Below, in pieces: positions 10,960-21,202 of a stretch of DNA of 64,000 nucleotides (positions are counted from its first letter, which is position 1; the number at the start of each line of letters is the position of its first letter). This stretch comes from Ascochyta rabiei (taxonomy: Eukaryota; Ascomycota; Dothideomycetes; Pleosporales; Didymellaceae). Location: the NCBI RefSeq assembly GCF_004011695.2, contig NC_082415.1, positions 868,001-932,000 on the forward strand. The letters run 5' to 3'. Position numbers and translations under genes: made by a program. The notes below the pieces were generated by a model. The model was not told where the DNA came from, searched no databases, and saw nothing but the letters and a program-made list of their open reading frames with translations.

Positions 10960-13900
10960 TGTAAAAGTCTTCTAGGCTATTATATCTTATAATATATCTA
11001 AAAGCTTCTATATTAGCTTTATATATCCTTTCTATTTAACTAGAACCTATATCTTATTCTGTCTATAGGCCCTCTTCTTTTTTAGGATTACCTCTACCTC
11101 CTATTTAGCTAGGGTTAGATTATCCTCCTCTAGGACAACTAGTAGACCTAGTCTACTTTCCTGCAGGCGCTGTATTAGTAGTAGGTTAGAGGCTATACGT
11201 TCTAGCAGGTCTATATACACTGTCTTGTAAAGGTTACCTAGCAGATCTAGAGTAACTATTAGAGGAGTAGGAACTATAACTACTGTGTACTAGGCTTGTA
11301 ACTAGTTAAGCTTCTAACTTAGCCTATTAGTTTTTACGTTGCAGAGGGAAAACTACACTCTATCTCCTACGTAGTACTACTCTGTAGGCCTACAGCTATA
11401 GTCTATTATATTCTAGGTGTATTATTATACCTATGCTATAGCTACCTAGGTAAGCTCTATACCCTACTAGAGGTAGTCTAGGAAATAGACTACCTATCCC
11501 TGTAGTGTGTTCTAGCTAATAGTTAGAAGCACTGTTATCTGTAGGAGGTCTACATTATAGCTATAGAGGAGCAGGTTAGAACTAACCCTAGTAACTAAAG
11601 AATTGCAATTGTTAAGAGCTAGTTAGTAGGCTAGAAGGTAGTTAGGCTAGTTATCCTGTTTAAAGTTAACTATAACCTATAGGACTACCTACACCTCTTA
11701 GTTAGCACACTCTATCCCTCTATCTGTCTAGGGGTAATAGGCTGTAGAGAGTAGCTAGTCCACCCCTATAAGGCTACACAGCGTTATCTAAAAATGTCCC
11801 AGCTAGTCTAAGCTGCAGTCTAAGATTATAGCGCTAGGAAAGCCTTAGAACTACTACTACGTGTTACAGAAAACCTTAGTATAATATTCTATAGTTATAG
11901 AAGTTATTACCTTAAGCTGTATATAATTAGAAAGGCAGTCTATAATAACTAAGAGATAGTACAGTATATCCTTATTAGCCTAAGAAAGGTTAACTATAAA
12001 GTCTATTAAAATCTAGAACTAAAAACAGTTAGTAATAGGCAATAGCTAGAGTAAGCCCTACTATTAGCGCTGTAATATATATGCACTAAAACAGTAGTAG
12101 TTATAGATATAACGCTAAACGTCCTATAACATCCCCTTCTAGTAGAAGTTACTTCTAATAATATAAAATATAGCATTAGCACCTAAGTAGCCTGTTAGGT
12201 TAGATTTGTGTGCCCTTTAGATTATTATAGTTATAAGTAGCTTCTAACACAGAACCTATATAACCCTACGCTACAGCAGCGTACTATAAGTACTAAGCGT
12301 GCAATCTATAATTTACTAAGTAGTCTTAGCCTTAGAAGGGAACTAGTAGGCCCTATTATAGATAGTAGTTAGGCGCGCTATATACCCTACGTCCTGCTAA
12401 ACACCTTTATCCTATAGTAATTATATATATATGTCTATAAAAAGTAAAGGTATACTAGGGCCTAGTGTACTAATTACTAATACTAAAACTAGGGTTATTA
12501 TCCTATAGACCCCCCCTAACCTTCTATTATAGTCCTGTTTCTAGCAGCTTAGCGTATCTAGTTAGGCTGCTAGGCGCCCTAGGCAGAAGCAAAGGTAGAA
12601 ATAGAACTTTAACAGCTCCTCTGCCTATTAGTGCTGCCTCTTACTTAGCCTGCGCGCTATAGTAAAGTACTAGAGGTTCTTATAGTTAGTTAGGATAGTA
12701 AACAGCCTAGCAACAGACCCTAATTTAGCTGCCTAGACCCCTAGGCACTTTATAACAGCAGTTAACTCCTTATTATAGATAGTGTAGTTCTGTTATTCTA
12801 TTATAAGTGTAGCAGAGTAATATACTACTAGGCAAAGCACCTTCCTATACTATTAAGAAAGGCAGCCACCTAGGGCCTTACTAGAGTAGTCTGCCTCTAA
12901 TAGTGTTTCTTACTTAGGGTTCTACTAGGCTAGGACTAGTTCTGTTATAAATGCGTTTTTTAGCTAGTAGAACGCCACATCCTCCTCCTGCCCCTACCTA
13001 AACAGGATATCCTTCCCTATAAGTTAATTAAGTAGGGTGGTAATATTAGAGAAGGCTAGGATAAAGTCCTAGTAGAAGTTAGTAAGCCTTAGGAAGCTGT
13101 AGACCCTGCGCAAAGACTATAGGGCTTCCTAATAATAGATAGCCTTAACCTTCTTAGGATTAGGATAAATGTCCTTTCTAGCTTCTATAATATATCCTAG
13201 GTAGTGTACTTCCTTTATTATAAATACGCACTTCTTAGGATCTAAATACAGCCCTATATTGCGTAGGAGCATAAGGACTCTGCTAACCTTCCCTAAGTAG
13301 TCTATTCTAGACCTGCTACTATAAATAAGGATATTATCTAGGTATACAGTAGCATAGTTACCTAATATCTCCTAAAGCGTGCTGTTAATGTAACGCTAAA
13401 AGGACGCTAGTACTCTAGCTAGGCTAAACAGGCAGACTAGCTACTTAAAGAGCCTAAAATAGGTGCAGAATGTAGGAAGGTGCTTATCTTCTTCTGCAAT
13501 ATTAATCTAGTAAAATGCTAAATAGACATTAACCTTAGAGAACTAGCAGGCACCCTCTAGTGTACACAATGTCTCCTTAATAAGAGGAAGTAGGTACTAG
13601 TTAGTAATTATAATACTATTAAGTGCGTAATAGTCTATGTACATACGCTACCTACTAGAGGACTTTTTAACTAGCAGGACTAGGGCTCCTACTAGGGAAG
13701 AGGAGGCGCAGATCTACCCCTTGTCTATTAGTGCTAACACCTGTTTCTATAGCTTAAGTAGCTAGTCCCTTAGTATGTTATATAGAGGGCCCTAGGGTAG
13801 AGGCTTCTCCTTCTTAGACTAGTTATGTTGTAACTGTATATAGTAATCTATCTAGCCCCTATATAAGAAAAGGCTAGAGGCCTTACTCTTATTAAATAGG

Positions 13901-15640
13901 TCCTAAAACTAGACTAACTTAGGGGGGAGAGGGTCTACCTTCTCTGCTGTCCCTTACGCTCCTAGAGATTAAACTAAGAAGATTTTAGTAATGTTATAGA
14001 GGCTTGTAGAGACAAACTAGTCCCTAGGTAGGCGCTTCTAGAGCCTATTAGCTAGGGTCTTGTTAAACTCTGTTACTAATAGGAGAGCTACGTAAATATT
14101 TACTGTATACTATAAGAACTTATAGACTATAAGGTTCCCTACCTGTTATATCCTTAGCGTGCCCTTTTCTACATCTAATACTACACCCTCTTATTAGAGC
14201 TAGGGCTTCCCTAAAATAACATCCTAGCTTAGACCTAGCACTAGGTAGGCTACAGCCTGCAAGCACTACCTATCTAAGTTATACCTAAACAGAACTAAAT
14301 AGGAGATTACTAACTTCCTACTAGTGCCTACTGCTTACGCTAAGCGTTATAGCAGCACCTTAATAAAGTCTCCTCCTAAGTATATAGTAAAGTTATTACT
14401 TACTACGCTAAAGTATTTATACCCTAAGTCTACTAGCATGTTAGCCTAAATTACCCTATTAATAAATAATAGAATATAGAATAGGGGCTTGTCTATAGAG
14501 TCTGTAATAGCTCCCCTAGCAGCCTGTAATGCCCCTGCACTAGTAGTCTCCCCTGCTAATATACTTCTACAGCGCTTCTAACTTAGACTTATGTTAGAAG
14601 TAGCTAGTTTCCTCTTTATAAACTAGCCTCTTTCTTACCTAAGATTATTGCTGCCTATACTATAGTTACTACTATGTTAGCATAATTATAGTAAATATAT
14701 CCTTCTTTACCGCAATAGGTACACAGGTTAGCCTTCTAGCGTTGCTAAAATACCTTATTAGAAACCTACGTAGCCTAGTTAGGAGCAGACTGCTTCTAAC
14801 CCCTACACTTAGCACTACTGCTAGTGCAAACTTTAGACATAACTGTTATCTTAACATTACTATTCTTATTATACTTAGGCAGCGCCTAGGTAGGGGTATA
14901 GTGCAGCTAGTTTTCTATAGCTATAGTCTTAATGTCTACAGTAATAGACTTATACTCTATAATAGCTGCGTTATAATCTATATAAGTTACTTCTTAGTTT
15001 ATTACTATATTATAGATCTTTGCGTTTAGGGCCTAGCAGAGCTTTAATAGGCACTGTTCTCTATCCTAGTAGAGGCTGCCACTTTACACTAGTAGCTGCT
15101 TAAACTAGATAAAAAAGTCTAAGAATAACTTGTTAGGACCTTAACAGACGCTTTCTAGCTTTGCCTAGGCCTATTCCTAGCTGTAGTTATTGCTGTAGCA
15201 GAATTCTAGGTATACTAGGAAGTCCTCTAGGCTCTACACACCTTAGGTACCTCTAATCTTATAGAATAGAGCTATATCTTATTACACAGACGTACTAAGC
15301 TAGGACTATATAAAGGTAAACATGTCCTATAGCCTACTAATAAAGGATATATCTGCCTACAGCTTATATTCTATTATAACCTACTACACCTTAAATAAGG
15401 ATTTGTCCCTAGTAAAGGCCTTACCTATAGGAAGAGGTTTCCTATAGGCTGTAGACGTCTGCATAGAGGTATACAGGCCTAGAGCAGATACTAAAAACAG
15501 CACTTTGTAAGGTAGGTTAGGGGCTAAGGTAGACGTTAATAGGTACAGCTTTACTCCTAAGGAGGATAATAGAACTGTAGACACAGGTCTAGTACAGGCA
15601 TTAGCTGTTTGTACTAGAGACTCTATAAATACGCGCATAT
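10960..15640 (-). pseudogene. gag-pol remnant of the chromovirus
   Basis: Minus-strand gag and pol can be followed by family motifs through many premature TAG/TAA codons. Key residues are lost: the reverse transcriptase signature reads LDN instead of LDD, and the gag zinc knuckle reads C-x2-C with Tyr at the expected His and last Cys positions. Both fit G-to-A or C-to-T mutation. The longest surviving open stretch (15384-15638) is in gag. No functional product is expected. Confidence 0.85.
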
Positions 15641-15835
15641 TAGAGTTATTACGTTTAAGTAATACTATATACTTGTTAGTAGTAGATAAGGCTTACTATA
15701 AGTTTATTATAAACTGTAATATCTATGCTATAAATTCCTAAAGGGTTAAGGGGACAGATTTATCTAAAGGGTTATTCTAGGAGCTAGCTAACATAGTATA
15801 AGTGCTAGCTATTCTCCTAGAAGAAGAGATTTAAA

Positions 15836-15990
15836 TGTTATAGACTAGCCTTAAGGTAGGATGTAATAAGGGTTAATATAGTATTATATCTCTTAAGGAG
15901 GTGGCACGTTGCGTGTCCTTCTAATATGTCTGTAGGGCACGTAACTGCCCTGTCTCGCTTAAGGCTTAGACAAGGTCTAAGCCTATAACA
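15836..15990 (-). repeat. 5' LTR of the chromovirus (element sense)
   Basis: 155 bp with intact TG...CA ends inside a perfect 8-bp inverted terminal repeat (TGTTATAG...CTATAACA). It is followed by the target duplication ATCCC and differs from the other LTR by a handful of transitions. Confidence 0.93.
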
Positions 15991-16240
15991 ATCCCCATTC
16001 TTAGTTATATCCTACAATTATTCTAGTAGTAGCTAATTTTAAGGTAAACAATATTAACTGTAGTTTTTAATATTATTATAGTAACCTAAATACTTATAAC
16101 ATAGATAAGTGTAACGCACTAGTCACACAAAGCCTTGTCTGATTCCTCTCTAACTTATTACTAACTTGGTGCCGTTACATCTGTGTCCACCCCACACCCT
16201 AGGCCAGTACTCTAATTCTTTCTAACTCTTATAAGGTATA
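15991..16240. other. AT-rich remnant sequence
   Basis: Flank of the chromovirus insertion inside the old bracketed repeat. AT-rich and without a recognisable frame. Confidence 0.5.
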
Positions 16241-16408
16241 AAAGGCACAAGGTTAACAGGTATAGAAAGCTAGTTTTTAAGTATTCTTTTGTATAAGACC
16301 TATAAAAATAGAATAACTTTCTGTATAAACTATCCTAGTCCTCCTATACACCTTATAGCGGATACCTACATCTTTTAGAGACTTCTATTATCCTGTATTG
16401 TTATAATA
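16241..16408. repeat. 168-bp direct repeat, left copy
   Basis: Aligns without gaps to 17033-17200 (offset 792 bp). The right copy ends TGTTACAACA where this copy has TGTTATAATA. Read on the minus strand, the right copy begins TGTTGTAAC, a plausible LTR start. The pair with a 624-bp interior could be a miniature LTR element (TRIM) or a deletion derivative, but no target duplication or primer-binding site was found. Confidence 0.7.
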
Positions 16409-17032
16409 AGGCATATAAAGGTAGTAATCTTAGATAGTAGAGAGAATAGTTAGTAGTTATTAATAAGTGTAGAAATTAACGTTGCTAAGGCTTAAAAAAT
16501 AACGCTAGTAGCTGTAATGCTTGCTACCTAACGCTAGTAGCTAGTTGCTAATCTACTTAACTATAACACTTAATACATCTTAATTATATAAGCCTAGTTT
16601 ATTTATAAGATTACTTTACTACTATTATATAGTAAAAGTGCTTTTTACTATATAGATAGCTCTATAATTAACTACCTATATACCTTGTAAATAAACACTA
16701 TATTTCTTAGTATAAATGTCTGTACTAGCTATAGTGTAAGGTCGCTGTAGGCAGGCAATAGAGCAGAGCAAGATAGGACAAATAATAGGGTAATATTTAA
16801 GAGATAAGACAAATCCTTAATAGATAAGTCTTAAGGTTTGTGAATATTATATACGTGTGTAGCTAGTAGGTCTCTAGGCTTAGCCTAGGACCTGGCTATG
16901 GTATCTCCTGGTGTAGAGAGAACACTCATGACATATAGGCAACCTTACTTATTTTAGAGTCTTTACACTAGTAAAATGTTAATACGCTAGTATAATATTA
17001 ATATCTATTATTAATTATCTCTATCTAACTTT

Positions 17033-17200
17033 AAAGGCCTAAGGTTAACAGGTATAGATAGCTAGTTTTTAAGTATTCTTTTATATAAGACCTATAGGAA
17101 TAGAATAATTTTCTATCTAAACTATCCTAGTGCTCCTATACACCTTGTAGCGGATACCTACACCTATTAGAGACTTCTATTATTCTGTGTTGTTACAACA
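17033..17200. repeat. 168-bp direct repeat, right copy
   Basis: Partner of 16241-16408, differing mainly by transitions. Internal landmarks shared by both are AAGGTTAACAGGTATAGA and GCGGATACCTACA. Confidence 0.7.
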
Positions 17201-17314
17201 CTTAAAAATATCTCCTAGCTCCCCTAAATATCCCCTAGCTACTAGCTATTAGGCAGTGTTATTAGAAGTAATAGTAACGTTAGTTATAAAGTCCTATTAA
17301 GTAAGATAGGCATA

Positions 17315-17748
17315 ACGTACTCCACGGGCGAGTCGGACACACAGGCGAGTCGGACACTCAAATTCACACCAAAAATCACAATTCTTAAACCTTAATATCT
17401 CCACAACTACACAATAAAATTATTTAAAAATTAATATACTACGCTGCATGTATATAAAGATAAAGACTATAGAAGCGCTTAGCTTTCCTCCTATTAATGT
17501 AGAAGTTAGTAAGTAAGATATAAAATACAGGGATTATTTTAGCGTACTTTTAAATACCTCTATGTGTATCTATAATAGAGCTTAGTGCTTCTAGACTCTT
17601 TATTTTTATATAGATGCAGCATAGATTTTAAATTTCTAGACAATTTTATTGTGTGGTTGTAGAGATATTAAGGTGTAAGAATTGTGATTTTTGGTGTGAA
17701 TTTGAGTGTCCGACTCGCCTGTGTGTCCGACTCGCCCGTGGAGTACGT
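17315..17748. mobile_element. 434-bp foldback MITE of the Fot1/pogo family
   Basis: Terminal inverted repeats of about 168 bp make nearly the whole element a hairpin. The outermost 76 bp of the two arms are identical except for length-neutral differences inward of that. It is flanked by TA (17313-17314, 17749-17750). Both arms begin ACGTACTCCACGGGCGAGTC, the same terminus as the 6521-8384 element, and carry the same two-copy GGCGAGTCGGACA motif. There is no coding sequence, so it must have been moved by a Fot1/pogo transposase acting in trans. Confidence 0.92.
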
Positions 17749-17750
17749 TA

Positions 17751-18049
17751 AGCAATTTATAATTAACTTACTACTAACTTAACAGAGTACTAGGTAATAG
17801 TAGTAGATGGAGGAGCCTTAGCTAAAGAATTAATAATTAGCTAATACTAGTAGGTTTTAGGCAACTAGTAGGTTACATAGAAGTTAATAGAGAGCTTTAA
17901 ACATTATAAGGTATTAAAAATAAGCTTTAATAGGGATTATTAATATTACTATAGTACTAATTTACTAAAAAGACGCATTCTAATAAGACTCTAATATCTT
18001 AGCATATGCAGAGACCCGCACTGTTACCTAATTGTTACCTGACTGGCTC
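17751..18049. other. AT-rich remnant, right part of island
   Basis: AT-rich sequence without gene signatures between the MITE and the right arm of the old inverted repeat. Composition returns to normal near 18030. Confidence 0.5.
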
Positions 18050-18104
18050 GGAGGTTTGTCCTAAAGGAGCCTAGAACAGCCCATGTTCAACTGTTGATGC
18101 GGTA
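18050..18104 (+). repeat. Right arm of the old inverted repeat
   Basis: Inverted partner of 8615-8667. It retains C/G where the left arm has T/A (for example GCATCAACAGTTGAACATGG on its minus strand), so this arm is less RIP-mutated. It is followed by TA at 18103-18104. Confidence 0.7.
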
Positions 18105-19489
18105 TCCTCCTTGCGCCGCAGCCAACGGCTTCCCACCATACATCAGCGCTACTGCCCCGCCATCGCGATAGTAACCAGCCTGCTTCCCCAGCGAAAGGCG
18201 CTTGATGATTGAGAGGCTTTCCTGATGCACTTGGCCAAAGGCGCCTCGTGAGCGTAAGAGCACCCTTAGCGGAGTGTTATCAATTACCTCCGCAATGTTA
18301 CGGAGGCGCGATACCTCTCAAGGAATATCGAGCGCGCAGGGCGAAGAATCCTGCCCACCGGATCGGCCTCTTTGCTGAGGTGCTGCTATTGATAGAAACT
18401 AAGCTTCTCGAGGCTGGCGAAAGCCGTCGGTTCAGGCACGGCAGCGCACGCTAATTTGGTTGCCATTGCATCATGGTTTGGCGACCCAAGGTTTTGATAA
18501 GGGCACTTACTGATGGAGCCTAGACTAGTTGAGGAGAAGGGATACCACCTGTTTGTTCCCACTGAAATCGATGCCAGCAACCACGGTGCGAGCGCCTTAT
18601 AAGGGTACGCGATTACGAGAGGGTAAACCTGTATCCCATGGTGCAGAGCAAGATGTGCATGCAATCTTAGTTGGCATAACCAGGGTGTTCTGCGGATGAC
18701 CCGGAATGGCTCTATTGATTAGATTACATCAAACCCCCCCTGTTTCCGTTTATAACAAAATGTTCACCTGCCTCTAGAAGCATCTACGTGGCACCATCAC
18801 AATGCAAGATACTGAGTAATACAATACAATTCATCTGAAAAATACAGCCGAACACCCCTGTCGTGCTTCCCCACCTACACTACTTATGCCAGCAACCATA
18901 GTATCAGCCTTGTCGGTTTTGCGAGCTGGCGAGCATCAGAGGTCCGCTGAGAGGCTTACATCTCACCACATCTCAGCACATACCAGCATCCCCTAACGTC
19001 TGCATGCACGCTGATACTTTCTGGCTCGATGACTGGCTTTGTCAAGGGCGCCGTTCACGAGTTGCTAGGGCAAGCGGCCTATTGTATCGCACGCTCGGCT
19101 GCATTGCGGTTGCGTTTTCGGGCGGGCGTGCTCTCACCCACATACCATGAGACCCACTCTTACGGAGATGCAGGTCACCATCAGCATCACCAGCCCGGTT
19201 TTCAAGAGACGATGTCGGAGCTTTCTCCTCTTGCACTTAGCGTGTGCAACCCTAGCTGTCGTTCACGCTTGGAGCCTCAGATGGCTGGTAGAGTGTTTAC
19301 TATGTAGTGGCTCCTCCAGAGGAAGCATTTTATGATGGCCTCCCCCACTCAACATTCACCTGTTCCCTATCACCCATTAAAGTCGTTCTCCAACAGCTGC
19401 AACTCGCACGCTACGGTTGCACATTCACTTTCGCTCATCACCCGTGCTTCTGTCGTTCGAGCACTCGACCAATCATCACTGGAATAATA
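18105..19489. other. Intergenic region right of the island
   Basis: Normal base composition with short frames (for example 18209-18454 and 19029-19307), none with a recognisable domain. The right end is the promoter of the wall-protein gene. Confidence 0.5.
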
Positions 19490-21202
19490 ATGAAGGTCAC
19501 TATCGCGCTGATGGCCCTTATGGGTGCAGTCTCTGCTGCCCCATTCGCGGAGTACAAGAAGCACAAACATGATCCTACCACTCCTGTAAGTACTAATTCG
19601 TCTTTAAGTGCTAAGACCAAATGTTAATTAATGTAGGCTGCTCACCAGAGACGTCTTTATCCTACTTCTTCAGATGGTCAGCACTACACTGCCAAGTCAT
19701 CGGAGGCTGGGTGGTACCCCCCGATCCCTCAGACATCGTCGTCATCGTCGTCTGAAGACAAGCACTACACACCTTACCCGACGTACTCTGAGGGTTACCC
19801 TTCTTCTACTCCCGAGCCCACTTCGGACTACAAACCCTATCCCGGTTACACTCCGAAGCCAACTTCTGAGGACAAGCCGTCTACTACTCCCTACCATGAA
19901 GTGTCGACCGACTACCCCCATCCATCTTCTAAGTCGTCAGACTACTACCCGTATCCTCCTAAGTCCTCTGACTACTACCCAGTCCCTCCCAAGTCGTCTG
20001 ACTATTACCCGGTACCTCCTAAGTCTACTGGCTACGTTCCCGTGCCTCCTCCCAAGCCCACCACGGTCTATCCTCCTGCGCCTCCCAAGGAGACCAGCAC
20101 TCCTTGCCCTGAGAGTAGCTCGCAGTACTACCCTCACCCACCTCCCCCCAAGACTTCGGACGGCATGCACTACCCCCCTGCTCCTAGCTCACCAGGCTAC
20201 TACCCTATTCCTCCTAAGTCGTCTGACTACCACCTGGTGCCTCCTAAGTCTACTGGCTACGTTCCCGTGCCTCCTCCCAAGCCCACCACGGTCTATCCTC
20301 CTGCGCCTCCCAAGGAGACCAGCACTCCTTGCCCTGAGAGTAGCTCGCAGTACTACCCTCACCCACCTCCCCCCAAGACTTCGGACGGCATGCACTACCC
20401 CCCTGCTCCTAGCTCACCAGGCTACTACCCTATTCCTCCTAAGTCGTCTGACTACCACCTGGTGCCTCCTAAGTCTACTGGCTACGTTCCCGTGCCTCCT
20501 CCCAAGCCCACAACGACTCCTTGCCCTGAGTCATCCACCTACTACACACCCGTTCCCCCTAAGAGCAGCGCCTACTACCCTCCCGCTCCTCCTAAGGTGA
20601 CCACTACCGTCTACTACAACACCACCACACCTTGCCCATCGGACTCCAGGACTCCTCCTCCTCCTAAGCCCACCACAGCTTACCCTGTGCCCCCCAAGCC
20701 GTCGAGCGAGTCCAAGCCTGCTCCTGCGCCTCCTGCTTCGACCCACCCTGCTCCTCCTGCGTCGACTCCTGTCGCGCCCAGCAGCAAGCCCGCGCCTCCT
20801 CCTGCGCCTCCAGCCTCAAGCTACCCTGCTTCCTCGCCGGTCCCAGCACCCAGCAGCAAGCCCGCGCCTCCTCCTGCGCCTCCAGCCTCAAGCTACCCTG
20901 CTTCCTCGCCGGTCCCAGCACCCAGCAGCAAGCCCGCGCCTCCTCCTGCGCCTCCCGCCTCAAGCTACCCTGCTTCCTCGCCGGTCCCAGCGCCCAGCAG
21001 CAAGCCCGCGCCTCCTCCTGCTCCTCCTGCGCAAACCTACCCTGCTTCATCTCCTGTGCCCGTTCCCAGCAAGTCTAGCCCGGCTCCCTCGAGCCCTTCT
21101 GCCACCGCTTCTGCTCCCCCGGAGTTCACTGGTGCCGCGAGCTCCAATAAGGCCTTCGGCGCTTTCCTCGCTGGAGCTGTCGCTTTTGCCGTGCTGGCAT
21201 AA
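19490..21202 (+). CDS. Pro/Tyr/Ser-rich GPI-anchored cell-wall protein
   Basis: Two exons, 19490-19585 and 19637-21202, with a 50-bp phase-0 intron, giving 553 residues. Residues 1-17 form a signal peptide (MKVTIALMALMGAVSAA). The body is low-complexity: PPKSS/DYYP-type repeats, then PSSKPAPPPAPPASSYP repeats. The last 20 residues are hydrophobic and follow small residues (GAASSNKAFGAFLAGAVAFA...), as expected for a GPI-attachment signal. A 225-bp (75-residue) unit at 20057-20281 is repeated exactly at 20282-20506. A 72-bp unit is repeated about three to four times at 20780-21040. Such proteins are structural or adhesive components of fungal walls; the specific role cannot be read from sequence. 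Copy number is likely to vary between strains. Confidence 0.85.
20057..20506 (+). repeat. Two exact 225-bp tandem copies inside the wall-protein gene
   Basis: Copies at 20057-20281 and 20282-20506 appear identical base for base. The match extends upstream of the first copy and a partial third copy begins at 20507. The unit is in frame (75 codons). Confidence 0.9.

Larger units (their letters stand above)
8844..15990 (-). mobile_element. Full-length RIP-inactivated Ty3/gypsy chromovirus
   Basis: 7147-bp LTR retrotransposon with 155-bp LTRs (8844-8998, 15836-15990) and an identical 5-bp target duplication ATCCC (8839-8843, 15991-15995). Coding sense is minus. In that direction I read: gag capsid (about 15030-15250), a CCHC knuckle (14682-14723), protease-like segment with VILGKPWL (about 14200), reverse transcriptase (about 13750-13080, with YLDNILIYS at 13321-13352), RNase H (about 12660-12710 core), integrase (about 11700-11900, GFPSAII..STAYYP block), integrase C-terminus and a chromodomain (about 10960-11110). 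A purine-rich tract lies just inside the 8998 end, as expected for the minus-sense PPT. Stops and missense changes are overwhelmingly C-to-T/G-to-A. About 1.9 kb (8999-10900) between the chromodomain and the 3' LTR is not explained. Confidence 0.93.

Noticed and set aside
14742..15029. 95-codon plus-strand frame in the chromovirus
   Set aside because: Antisense to gag and created by RIP-shifted composition.
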